From: UBA1426 sp052034085
Lineage (GTDB): Bacteria; Bacillota; Clostridia; Peptostreptococcales; Anaerovoracaceae
Assembly: GCA_052034085.1 (NCBI GenBank)
Contig: JBPOJA010000015.1
Location: forward strand, 22,603-86,602
Length of the DNA stretch: 64,000 bases
Reading direction: 5' to 3'
Of this stretch, positions 52,090 through 61,251 are shown piece after piece; position 1 is the first letter of the stretch; each line of letters begins with the position of its first letter. The position numbers were made by a program, and so were the translations under genes. Under the pieces are notes generated by a model that was given only the letters and a program-made list of their open reading frames with translations, was not told the origin of the DNA and did no database searches.

Positions 52090-53289
52090 ATGTTGAAAAC
52101 AGATATTACATCAGAAACACGCACTAGGATGCCTGAACTAATTAATATTTCGAAATTTATCCATGAAAATCCAGAACTTGCTTTTCAAGAATATAAAGCT
52201 TCTAAGCTTCTCAGTGACTATCTCGAGGACAACGGCTTCAAAGTCGAAAGAGGTGTGGGCGGATTAGATACAGCTTTTCGCGCAATATTTAGTTTAGGTA
52301 ATTCAGATGTAAATATTGGAATTGTGGCAGAATATGATGCCCTGCCCGAACTGGGTCATGGTTGTGGCCATAATTTAATTGCGGCTTCTGCTATCGGTAC
52401 AGCAGCCGTTATTAAGTCCGTGATGGAAAAAGAACAAATACAAGGGAAGATTACAGTTATCGGAACTCCTGCAGAAGAAGACGGTGGCGGCAAAATTATT
52501 CTGATTGAAAAAGGCATCTTTGAAGGGCTTTCGGTATGCATGATGATGCATCCTACCTCGGCAGTGACCCGCATTGCAGGATCTTGCTTATCTTCTCATG
52601 GCTTGGAAATTTACTGGGAAGGAAAATCAGCCCATGCAGAATCCCATCCAGAAAAAGGAATTAATGCACTGGATGCTGCTCATGTGTATTATTCTGCTGT
52701 TTCTTGCTTAAGACAACAACTTTCGCCAGATGTAAGAGTTGCTCATATTATTACCTCAGGGGGAACAAGCTCCGGAATGATACCAGATACGTCTTCAGTA
52801 AGTGTGGATATTGTATCCGAAGACCAAAATCTTGATTCAACAGTAGAAAGAACAAAAAAATGTGCTGAAGGAGCCGCCATTGCTACGGGTTGCTCGGTTC
52901 ATTTGGAAGATGTAACGGGTTACCTAGGTAGAATACCCAACCATAGGCTTGCTGAAATTTTCAGGGAAAATTTTGTATATTTAGGGGAACCGTTAATGGA
53001 TGGGATGCCGTCTGATTTCGGTACAACTGATTTCGGAAATGTGACAAGATTAATGCCTTGTTGTAACCCATATGTAAGTCTGTTACCGGAACGCAAAATT
53101 TCAAATCATAGTCAACTATTTAAAGACTTGGCCATTTCAGAAAAATCTGAAGAAGTTCTGGAAATATCGGTAAATGTTATGGCTCTTTCAGCCGTGGATT
53201 TGTTAATGGACAGGAAGATTATCGAACAAGCCTGGACTGAATTCAACGATACTATGCGCAAGAGAAAAGAGGGAGATATTAAGCTATGA
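52090..53289 (+). CDS. M20-family amidohydrolase
   Basis: A 399-residue zinc-dependent amidohydrolase/peptidase of the M20 (aminoacylase-1-like, AbgB-like) family. Metal ligands and catalytic Glu are seen in AEYDALPELGHGCGHN, TPAEEDGGG and MMHPTS; the lid domain follows (GLEIYWEGKSAHAESHPEKG). It cleaves an amide bond with release of a carboxylic acid or amino acid. Inside a PTS operon it probably deacylates the imported, phosphorylated compound or its breakdown product. No signal peptide, so cytoplasmic. ATG 52090 is preferred to 52078, which touches the ribosome site. Its stop overlaps the next gene (ATGA). Confidence 0.85.
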   Translation: MLKTDITSETRTRMPELINISKFIHENPELAFQEYKASKLLSDYLEDNGFKVERGVGGLDTAFRAIFSLGNSDVNIGIVAEYDALPELGHGCGHNLIAASAIGTAAVIKSVMEKEQIQGKITVIGTPAEEDGGGKIILIEKGIFEGLSVCMMMHPTSAVTRIAGSCLSSHGLEIYWEGKSAHAESHPEKGINALDAAHVYYSAVSCLRQQLSPDVRVAHIITSGGTSSGMIPDTSSVSVDIVSEDQNLDSTVERTKKCAEGAAIATGCSVHLEDVTGYLGRIPNHRLAEIFRENFVYLGEPLMDGMPSDFGTTDFGNVTRLMPCCNPYVSLLPERKISNHSQLFKDLAISEKSEEVLEISVNVMALSAVDLLMDRKIIEQAWTEFNDTMRKRKEGDIKL

Positions 53290-54707
53290 AAAAATCAGAA
53301 CTTGGAATAGTAGGGGTTGGAGTTATGGGTCAGGGGGTTAGTTTGAATTTTGCCAGAAATGGTTATGACGTTTCCATATATGATATTGACGAAAAGAAAG
53401 TAACTGTCTTTTCTGAAGGTAAGGCTGCGGGGATAAAAGAAATCGTCTCTTATAATAACCTGTCTGATTTTGTCGAGTCACTGAATCATCCCAGGCGAAT
53501 TTTGCTCTTTGTTCAAGCAGGACAGGTAACTGACAATGTGATTGAACAGCTTTTGCCCTTGATAGAAAAAAATGACCTTATTGTAGATTTTGGTAATTCA
53601 CATTACAAAGACACTGAACGAAGAAATGATTATCTTTCTGCAAAAGGCATAAATTATTTAGGAATAGGGATATCGGGTGGTGAAAAAGGTGCTTTGACTG
53701 GACCCAGCATAATGGCGGGAGGATCCAGGGATGCCTGGGAAAGCATTAGACATATGTTGGAATCGATTTCGGCAATACATCCGGAAGGTGGCTACTGTTG
53801 TGGTTATTTTGGAAAAGGTGGTGCAGGCCATTTTGTCAAAATGGTTCATAACGGCATAGAATATGCGTATATGGGTGTAATCTCCGAGCTTTATTTAATA
53901 TGCAAAGATCTGTATAACCTGCCAATCGATTCCGTTGCTGGTATTTTTGAAACATTGGCCGAAGACTCAAGAGTATCTTCTTATTTAGTGGAAATAACCG
54001 GCAGAATTTTGCGAAGAAAGGATACATTTACAGACAATTATTTGATTGAAATGATTTCTGATGTTGCGGGAAATAAAGGGACAGGGCTATGGACTAGTGA
54101 AGCTGCATTAAATTTGAGTGTGGCTGCCCCAACCCTTACAGCGGCTCTATATATGAGATATATTTCTAACATTGTAAGATTGGGAGTATATCGTAGCATG
54201 CAAAATTTTGACAAACAAGAATCGCAAGAAACTGAGGACATGTTAGTTAATAAAATCAGAAGTGTTTTAGAGTTTTGTCAATATATCTTTTTTGAGCAGG
54301 GAATAAACATCATAAATACTGCTTCAAAGAGATATGGCTGGGACATTGATTCCGAGGAAGTATTAAGGGTTTGGGATAATGGAAGCATAATCAGGACAGC
54401 TTATTCAGGTGTGATGAAAAAAGCTCAACAAAAAAAAGCCGGGAACCAATCAATGCTATTTGATATTGGAATTCAAAAAATTATTGAGGCTAGCTATAAT
54501 GATATTTGTGAAGTTGTGTGCCAAACAGTTCAAAATAGAATCCCCATACTCTGCATATCATCATGTCTTGATTATTACAACAGCATCATAACTGAAGTTT
54601 TGCCCACAGTTATGGTTCAGGCTCAGAGAGATTTCTTTGGAGCACATACATACAAGCGTATTGATCGTAGCGGAACATATCATACAGAATGGGAAGAGGA
54701 GGCGTAA
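53286..54707 (+). CDS. gnd: 6-phosphogluconate-dehydrogenase-like enzyme
   Basis: A 473-residue protein of full Gnd length. The Rossmann motif GIVGVGVMGQGVSLNFARNGY, the catalytic KMVHNGIEYAYM after GKGGAGHFV, and the C-terminal FGAHTYKRIDRSGTYHTEW are typical of 6-phosphogluconate dehydrogenase, which oxidatively decarboxylates 6-phosphogluconate to ribulose 5-phosphate. The NADP-binding Asn-Arg-Thr after strand 2 is replaced by YDIDEKK; an Asp there suggests NAD use. No pentose-phosphate genes surround it. It is embedded in a PTS operon, so its substrate is probably the imported sugar acid 6-phosphate or a derivative. Confidence 0.85.
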   Translation: MKKSELGIVGVGVMGQGVSLNFARNGYDVSIYDIDEKKVTVFSEGKAAGIKEIVSYNNLSDFVESLNHPRRILLFVQAGQVTDNVIEQLLPLIEKNDLIVDFGNSHYKDTERRNDYLSAKGINYLGIGISGGEKGALTGPSIMAGGSRDAWESIRHMLESISAIHPEGGYCCGYFGKGGAGHFVKMVHNGIEYAYMGVISELYLICKDLYNLPIDSVAGIFETLAEDSRVSSYLVEITGRILRRKDTFTDNYLIEMISDVAGNKGTGLWTSEAALNLSVAAPTLTAALYMRYISNIVRLGVYRSMQNFDKQESQETEDMLVNKIRSVLEFCQYIFFEQGINIINTASKRYGWDIDSEEVLRVWDNGSIIRTAYSGVMKKAQQKKAGNQSMLFDIGIQKIIEASYNDICEVVCQTVQNRIPILCISSCLDYYNSIITEVLPTVMVQAQRDFFGAHTYKRIDRSGTYHTEWEEEA

Positions 54708-54974
54708 ATGTACGAAAAAGAGATTATAATTCTAGCTGATGGTGGATTGCATGCTCGTCCTGCAAGCGATTTTGTTAAGACAGCTATTAAATACAAAGAC
54801 ACTGATATTAATGTTGAATATAATGATAAAAAAGCCAATGCCAAAAGTATTATGTCTGTGCTTAGCCTGGGTGCGGCCACAGGGGCACAAATCAAAATAA
54901 GTGCTATAGGTGATGATGCAAAAGAAGCGGTAACTGCACTAAGTGCTATTTTGGAAGAGGGTACAAAAGAATGA
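54708..54974 (+). CDS. Operon-encoded HPr phosphocarrier
   Basis: An 88-residue HPr with the phospho-His in GGLHARPASDF (His near 15) and the regulatory Ser region KSIMSVLSLGAATG (Ser near 46) in their usual places. It relays phosphate from Enzyme I to EIIA. A strong GGAGG precedes the ATG, which directly follows the gnd stop. It overlaps the Enzyme I gene by four bases. Being inside the operon, it is likely dedicated to this transporter. Confidence 0.94.
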   Translation: MYEKEIIILADGGLHARPASDFVKTAIKYKDTDINVEYNDKKANAKSIMSVLSLGAATGAQIKISAIGDDAKEAVTALSAILEEGTKE

Positions 54975-56590
54975 AAATGAAAGGAATACCTGCCAGCGAT
55001 GGTATAGGAATAGGAAATGCTGTTCCTTACCAAGGTGCTGTACCGAATATCATTCGTAAAAAAACAACAAATGCAGGCGACGAAATATTAAAATATTCAA
55101 AAGCCAGAGAGATTGTTTTTAAGCAACTTTTGTCAGATATAGAAAATGCCCACTCAGATACTGAGAAAGAATTGCTTGAAGCACATATAATGATGCTTAT
55201 GGATGAAGAAACAGAGAGGCAGATTCTTTCTAAAATACAAGATAATCAGCTATCAGCTTCCTGGGCGGTTGAAGAGGTTTTAAATGAATATATTGAAATC
55301 TTTAAAAATATGGATGACGAATACTTAAGCGCTAGAGGCGCAGATGTTCTTGATATTAAGATAAAACTGTTGTTGGCAATAGATGCGAAAGAAATAAATC
55401 CTTTCTCTGATGTGTCGCAAAATAGCATATTGATTGCTGCTGACTTGCTACCCTCCGAATTAATATCATTAAAAGAAAAAAATCCAGCCGGAATAATCTT
55501 AGATCAGGGAAACGCAACCTCACATGTTGCAATTTTATCAAAAACCATGTCTATACCTATGGTTGTTGGCGCAAAAGGAATACTGGACCAAGTGTTGCCA
55601 GAACAGAAAATAATATTAGACGGATCCACAGGTGAATATATCTTAAGCCCCACAGAGTCTGAAGAAAATTTGTATAGACAAAAAGCAGTTGAAAAGGAAG
55701 CGGAAAAAGTGCTCTTGCAGAATATGGTAGGCAAGAAGACTATTACTCCCGACGGAAAAGAAATACATTTACTTGCAAACATCGGACGACCTGAGGATGT
55801 TAGTTTTGCCATAGAAAATGATGCGGAAGGAGTTGGACTTTTCAGAACCGAGTTTTTGTTTATGGAAAGGCAAGATATGCCTTCTGAAGAAGAACAATAT
55901 CACGCATACAAATCGGTTGCTGAAGCGTTCGCAGGTAAGCCGGTTATCATCAGAACTTTAGATGCGGGCGGTGACAAAAAAATAGATTATTTGAATATCC
56001 CTCATGAAGAAAATCCATTCTTGGGTTATCGTGCGATTAGATTGTGCATTAATCAGCCAGAAGTTTTTCTACCTCAACTGCGAGCAATTCTAAGAGCTAG
56101 TGTAGGAGGGAATGTTAAGATAATGTTCCCGATGATTGCATCATTAAGCGAATTGCAAAAGGCTAAAGACATCCTAGATGAAGCAAAAAAATCGCTTGAT
56201 GCACTAGGTATCACCTATGACAAACAAATAGAAGTGGGAGTTATGATAGAAACGCCGTCAGCAGCGGTTATTTCTGACTTACTTGCGGTGGAATCAGATT
56301 TCTTCAGTATCGGCACAAATGATTTAATCCAATACACAATGGCAGCAGATCGCATGAATTCACAAGTACATTATCTTTATAATGCCTTTGAACCGGCGGT
56401 CTTGCGTCTTATTAAATTAATAATCGACAATGCCCATGAAAGAAAAATAAAAGTAGGCATATGTGGTGAGGCAGGAAGCAATACTGAAATGGTGCGGTAT
56501 TTGGTTGACTACGGTATCGATGATATTAGTATGTCTGCTGGCAACATATTAAAAACGAGATCCATAATACATAATCTAAGTAATACGTGA
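54971..56590 (+). CDS. ptsI: PTS Enzyme I (phosphoenolpyruvate-protein phosphotransferase)
   Basis: A 539-residue Enzyme I. The phospho-His is in GNATSHVAILSKTMSIP (usually GGRTSHSAI), the PEP-binding part includes GVGLFRTEFLFM and RTLDAGGDKKIDYL, and the C-terminal FSIGTNDLIQYTMA and VGICGEAGSN carry the metal and catalytic Cys parts. Slightly shorter than the usual 570. It starts the phosphate chain by taking phosphate from PEP. It overlaps HPr and is 55 bases ahead of the LevR-type activator gene. Confidence 0.93.
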   Translation: MKMKGIPASDGIGIGNAVPYQGAVPNIIRKKTTNAGDEILKYSKAREIVFKQLLSDIENAHSDTEKELLEAHIMMLMDEETERQILSKIQDNQLSASWAVEEVLNEYIEIFKNMDDEYLSARGADVLDIKIKLLLAIDAKEINPFSDVSQNSILIAADLLPSELISLKEKNPAGIILDQGNATSHVAILSKTMSIPMVVGAKGILDQVLPEQKIILDGSTGEYILSPTESEENLYRQKAVEKEAEKVLLQNMVGKKTITPDGKEIHLLANIGRPEDVSFAIENDAEGVGLFRTEFLFMERQDMPSEEEQYHAYKSVAEAFAGKPVIIRTLDAGGDKKIDYLNIPHEENPFLGYRAIRLCINQPEVFLPQLRAILRASVGGNVKIMFPMIASLSELQKAKDILDEAKKSLDALGITYDKQIEVGVMIETPSAAVISDLLAVESDFFSIGTNDLIQYTMAADRMNSQVHYLYNAFEPAVLRLIKLIIDNAHERKIKVGICGEAGSNTEMVRYLVDYGIDDISMSAGNILKTRSIIHNLSNT

Positions 56591-56645
56591 TACAATGAGA
56601 AGGCAGGAGCCGATAAGATTTCTTAAATGAACAAAGGAGCTGCCT

Positions 56646-59417
56646 ATGACACGTAAAGAATTAGTTCTGGAAAAGTTAAAAGAGCTTAATCAAAATCAAC
56701 ATGAAAAAAATGATGGACGTATAACAGGCTGCAGTGCGTATTCTATAGCAAAGCTTATTGGCGTAGATCGAAGCAATGTTTCGAGAGACCTAAATGCCTT
56801 GGTTGAAGAGGGGCTGGCAATTAAGATAAAAGGCAAACCGGTTTTGTTTATTGAGAGAAGCGTGGCTGAAAAAGTCTTGGACGTTAAGGTTGAGATTGTT
56901 CCTGTTATTAGTGATTCATTAGAAGCTCTCGTAAGAGAATCAAAGGAGCCTCTTTCGAAAGAAGGAGAGCTTTCTTTGAGTTCTATTATAGGATCAGATG
57001 GTAGCTTACGATTCGCTATACAACAAGCAAAAGCAGCCGTACATTATCCACCAAATGGTTTAAACATACTTTTGACCGGGGCAACTGGTGTTGGCAAGAC
57101 GACATTTGCAGAATTAATATATAATTACGGCAAAGATAAGAGATGCCTTGCAGAGAACAGTAAATTTGTAATGTTCAATTGCTCAGAATATGCAGATAAT
57201 CCACAACTTTTGTTGGATCATCTTTTTGGACATATAAAAGGAGCCTTTACCGGTGCAGATACTCACAAAAAAGGTCTGGTAGAAGAGGCAGAAGGTGGCA
57301 TTTTGCTTTTGGATGAAATACACCGGTTGAGACCCGAAGGCCAGGAGATGCTGTTCATGTTGATTGATAAAGGCTACTACCGTAAATTGGGAGAGTCTGA
57401 TGCAGTTAATAAGGCATCTGTAATGGTGGTGGGGGCAACAACGGAAGATCCGGATTCTTATTTGCTTCGTACTTTTGTTCGCCGATTTCCAATGGTTATA
57501 AAAATACCGGAATTGGAGAAAAGGCCTAAAGAAGAGCGTTTTCAGTTAATACGAGATTTCTTTTTGTTGGAAGCGCAAAAAATGAGAGCAACAATTCAAG
57601 TTGACCAAGAAGTAATTCTAGCATTGTTGTCATATCAATGCCCTGCGAATGTTGGACAGTTAAGAACAGATATCCAATTGATATGTGCCCGTGCATTTCT
57701 TGACTATATTCACTATGATGATAAGATCATTCAAGTTGACAGTTCAATTCTACCTCTACACGTAAAGAATACTTATGAGATTACTGATGAGGGCTTACTC
57801 ATAGAGAACTTGTGGGATAATCAAGTATTTACCTTTGACCCAGAAGGGGTAACACCGGATATTAGCCGTCATAAAGTGGTAAATTCATATGAGGCAATTT
57901 ATTCAAAGTATAGAAAAATGTTACGCGAGGGAAAAAGTATAGATGAAATCAACTATGATATGCATAGAATAATTGGGGAACATTTTAGCCCCAATTATAA
58001 TCCAGTTGGCAGGACTCAACCACAGATATCAAAGACGGATATATATAAATTGGTGCCGCCCTTTATCTTCGATACGGTGGAAAAAGCAATAGCATTAGCA
58101 TATGGGATAGATAATTTAAACATGGAAGTTGTCTTCGCTATTGCTATGCATATAGATGCAATGCGAGGCAGGAAGGCAAACAAATTTGCAGATGACTATC
58201 CCAATGATGAATTTAATGTAAAAGATGAAAAAGCTATATTTGTTATCGACTATATTGAAAACACTTTATCATTAAAACTGAATAATAAAGAGGCTTATTT
58301 CATTTCGGCAATGCTGACAAACGAAATTTACTCAAAAGAAAACAGCGAGGATGCGATTGTAATCCTAGTACTGTCATCTTTGACAAAAATGGGTAAGATT
58401 CTAGGCGATAGAATTCCCGTTAATGAATCGTCAAACTTCTATCAATACGACATTTCCTCGAGCATTGATTTATCTCAAATGGAAGAACACATTTCATCCA
58501 AAATAAAAGTGATTGAAAAAGGGAAGGGCGTTTTAGTATTAACAGATATTGAATTCCAAGGTCTACAGGGCGGAAAACTCGAGAAGCTAAGCGGGAAACC
58601 AGTTGCTATAATACAAGGGTTTACCGGTCCCATGTTAATTGAAGCAATCAGAAAGGGTAAGCGAAAAGATTTAGATGTTCATAATCTGGCCATGCAACTA
58701 TTAAACAATCAGATAGAAAGGTATCAAAAAGGTATTTTGTCCTTTGAGCTATTAACAAAGGAAAGCGACCGGACTTTCAGGATTATCACAAGCTGCATCA
58801 CTGGAGAAGGCGTGGCTATAAAGGTGGCCAATCATATAAAAAACATGTTGCCTGAACTTCAAAAGTATCCTGTGGAATTTGAGCTGGCCAATCTAGAAAA
58901 AGGAGGAGAATTCTTATCTGACAGAAATGATATTCTCGCGGTTGTTGGAACTGTGGACCTAAAAATACCTAATGTCCCTTTCATCACTTTGGACGAATTA
59001 ATACTTAAGGACGGAATTGAAACTATAAAAAGGCTTATTGAAAAGAAATCTCTAACTTGCATACAGGATGGTGATGAGCAGAAAATAAAACAAATGCTTA
59101 GGGCCGAAATTTCCATTATTGATGAAGATAGGATTTACAAAGAGGCTGTTTCAGTATTTTGTAAATTAAATTTAGACATAGAAAAAGCCAGGCAAAAAAG
59201 CCTGCTAACCCGCTTCATAGTTCATACGGCATGTATGCTTGAACGAACGATTCAAAATATGTCACTTTCTCACCCGCACCTTAATGAAGTAAAACAAAAT
59301 CATACAGAGGAATTTGCTGCTATTAGAAAGGCTTTTTCGAATATAGAAAAAGCCTTTGGTGTAGAAATAGAGGATTCTGAAATAGCTTTTATTATCGACT
59401 TAATTTCCAATCAATAG
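56646..59417 (+). CDS. LevR-type sigma-54 activator with PTS regulation domains
   Basis: A 923-residue activator. In order: an N-terminal winged HTH (SIAKLIGVDRSNVSRDLNALVEEGL); an AAA+ sigma-54 domain with GATGVGKTT, GAFTGADTHK and ILLLDEIHRL; PRD1 (about 460-560); an EIIA-like domain (about 565-690); an EIIB-like part (RIITSCITGEGVAIKV); and PRD2 (about 820-923). The EIIA-like domain lacks the phospho-His: the usual HG after the first strand is LSS. Such proteins activate mannose-family PTS operons when their PRDs are dephosphorylated. Last gene of the operon; it probably acts on the -24/-12 promoter at 49398. Confidence 0.92.
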   Translation: MTRKELVLEKLKELNQNQHEKNDGRITGCSAYSIAKLIGVDRSNVSRDLNALVEEGLAIKIKGKPVLFIERSVAEKVLDVKVEIVPVISDSLEALVRESKEPLSKEGELSLSSIIGSDGSLRFAIQQAKAAVHYPPNGLNILLTGATGVGKTTFAELIYNYGKDKRCLAENSKFVMFNCSEYADNPQLLLDHLFGHIKGAFTGADTHKKGLVEEAEGGILLLDEIHRLRPEGQEMLFMLIDKGYYRKLGESDAVNKASVMVVGATTEDPDSYLLRTFVRRFPMVIKIPELEKRPKEERFQLIRDFFLLEAQKMRATIQVDQEVILALLSYQCPANVGQLRTDIQLICARAFLDYIHYDDKIIQVDSSILPLHVKNTYEITDEGLLIENLWDNQVFTFDPEGVTPDISRHKVVNSYEAIYSKYRKMLREGKSIDEINYDMHRIIGEHFSPNYNPVGRTQPQISKTDIYKLVPPFIFDTVEKAIALAYGIDNLNMEVVFAIAMHIDAMRGRKANKFADDYPNDEFNVKDEKAIFVIDYIENTLSLKLNNKEAYFISAMLTNEIYSKENSEDAIVILVLSSLTKMGKILGDRIPVNESSNFYQYDISSSIDLSQMEEHISSKIKVIEKGKGVLVLTDIEFQGLQGGKLEKLSGKPVAIIQGFTGPMLIEAIRKGKRKDLDVHNLAMQLLNNQIERYQKGILSFELLTKESDRTFRIITSCITGEGVAIKVANHIKNMLPELQKYPVEFELANLEKGGEFLSDRNDILAVVGTVDLKIPNVPFITLDELILKDGIETIKRLIEKKSLTCIQDGDEQKIKQMLRAEISIIDEDRIYKEAVSVFCKLNLDIEKARQKSLLTRFIVHTACMLERTIQNMSLSHPHLNEVKQNHTEEFAAIRKAFSNIEKAFGVEIEDSEIAFIIDLISNQ

Positions 59418-61162
59418 AGAACCGGATACTTTTCTGAATACTCCCGGAGAAACTCCTGATAATCGCTGCCTTCCTCATGTTTGGCCCGGAAAAGGTGTTC
59501 ATGCATGTTGAAGCTGTCGTGAGACATTTCAATAAGGCTGCCTGCAATATTGGAGCAGTGTGCAGCAACACGTTCAAGAACGGAAGTCAGGTCGGAAAAG
59601 ATAAAACCTAATTCAATAGTACATGCATCACATTGCAATCTTGCAATGTGATTCTTTTTGAGCTCTGCCTTCATGTTTTTTATCACTTCAGCCAGCGGAT
59701 CCACCCGGGTTGCCACAGCCAGGTCATTATTTAGAAAGGCTTCGATGGAAAGGTCTACAATTTCCTTAACAGCGGCAATCATCATGGCCAGCTCCTTCTG
59801 TGCGGGCGCTGAAAATTCAATTTTCTTTTCATGTATTTCCCGTGCGGAGGCAGATATATCTTTCGCATAGTCTGCAATGCGCTCAAATTCCCCGATAAGA
59901 TACAACAACTTGGCTGCTTCGGTACTATCTTGTTTTGAAAGATTGGTACCCGACAATTGGACCAGATAAGTTCCAAGAGCATCTTCATATTTATCAGTCT
60001 GATCCTCTGCTTCGTTTATTTCCTGAGCCTGTTTCTCGGTAAAGCTATCCAGCAGCAGGGTGGATTTTTTAATAGCTCCTCTTGCTATGCCGGCCATTTC
60101 TAAAGTAACCTCTTTGCTGATGCGAAGGGCAATGGCCGGAGTTGAGAAAAGCCTGGTGTCAAGGAGCATGATGCTGTCCTGCCTGGCATCATCCGGAATT
60201 GTTTTATAAGCCAGCTTTTCCAGTGCGCCGCTGAAGGGCAGGAGGATTATAGTGCATAGTATATTGAAACCCGAGTGTGCAAGGGCAATTAGCACATGAT
60301 TTGCCGTATGACTGACGAATTCCAGATGAAAAATATGATTGGCAAGGACAAATGTTGCCAGAAGGATTATCGAGCCGATAACATTGAAATATAAGTGGAC
60401 CAGTGCGGCTCTTCGTGCATTTTTATTAGTACCGATGGAAGAAAGCAGTGCTGTCATGCAGGTGCCGATGTTCATACCCATAATGATGGGAATCGCCGCC
60501 CCCATAGTTATCTGGCCCGTCGCAGATAAAGCCAGCAGTATACCAACAGCGGCAGAAGAGCTCTGAATGGCGCCGGTGACCGCCGCACCAATCAAAACAC
60601 CAAGAAAAGGATTTGAAAAAATCAACAGGACATTCCGGAAGCCTTCCATTTCACCAAGCGGCTCCACAGCTCCTGTCATTATGTTCATGCCATATATCAA
60701 GGTGGCAAAACCCAGCAAAATCATGCCTATATCTTTGCTCTTATTCTTTTTCAGGAATAGGAAATTTACGATACCTATCATGGCAAGAATAGGTGTGAAA
60801 GATGATGGTTTCAGCATTTGAACTAAGAAACTTTCACCTTGTATGCCGGTCAGACTCAAAATCCAGGCTGTCACAGTAGTGCCAACATTTGCACCCATGA
60901 TAACATGTATGGACTGCCGCAATGTCATAATACCGGAGTTGACAAAGCCTACTACCATTACTGTAGTAGCGGACGAGCTCTGAATAATTGCCGTTACGGC
61001 GAGTCCCATAAGAAAGCCGCTCATCTTTGTGGAAGTTAAGCTTTCCAGCAAGGTTTTAAGCCTGTTGCCTGCACTTTTTTCAAGTCCGGTTCCCATGGTA
61101 CTCATACCGAAGAGAAATAATGCCAGGCCCCCAATCAGCTCCAAAACATCAAAAACACTCAT
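59411..61162 (-). CDS. Na/Pi symporter with C-terminal PhoU-like domain
   Basis: A 583-residue protein of the NptA/YjbB family. Two inverted membrane repeats carry the QSSSATTVMVVGFVNSG and QSSSAAVGILLALSATG motifs that coordinate sodium and phosphate. From about residue 345 a helical PhoU-like domain follows (LYLIGEFERIADYAKDISASA...). It moves phosphate with sodium, inward or outward depending on the member. I start at ATG 61162 (GAGGAA 7 bases upstream) rather than 61168. The 3' end overlaps the convergent LevR gene by seven bases. Confidence 0.92.
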   Translation of the reverse strand: MSVFDVLELIGGLALFLFGMSTMGTGLEKSAGNRLKTLLESLTSTKMSGFLMGLAVTAIIQSSSATTVMVVGFVNSGIMTLRQSIHVIMGANVGTTVTAWILSLTGIQGESFLVQMLKPSSFTPILAMIGIVNFLFLKKNKSKDIGMILLGFATLIYGMNIMTGAVEPLGEMEGFRNVLLIFSNPFLGVLIGAAVTGAIQSSSAAVGILLALSATGQITMGAAIPIIMGMNIGTCMTALLSSIGTNKNARRAALVHLYFNVIGSIILLATFVLANHIFHLEFVSHTANHVLIALAHSGFNILCTIILLPFSGALEKLAYKTIPDDARQDSIMLLDTRLFSTPAIALRISKEVTLEMAGIARGAIKKSTLLLDSFTEKQAQEINEAEDQTDKYEDALGTYLVQLSGTNLSKQDSTEAAKLLYLIGEFERIADYAKDISASAREIHEKKIEFSAPAQKELAMMIAAVKEIVDLSIEAFLNNDLAVATRVDPLAEVIKNMKAELKKNHIARLQCDACTIELGFIFSDLTSVLERVAAHCSNIAGSLIEMSHDSFNMHEHLFRAKHEEGSDYQEFLREYSEKYPVLY

Positions 61163-61251
61163 TGTCATTTCCTCGAATTATTTTAAAATCAACAGGATTA
61201 TACCATAAACAGTTATAAAAGAGGTATAATAACCAGATAGTGAGGTCGTAT

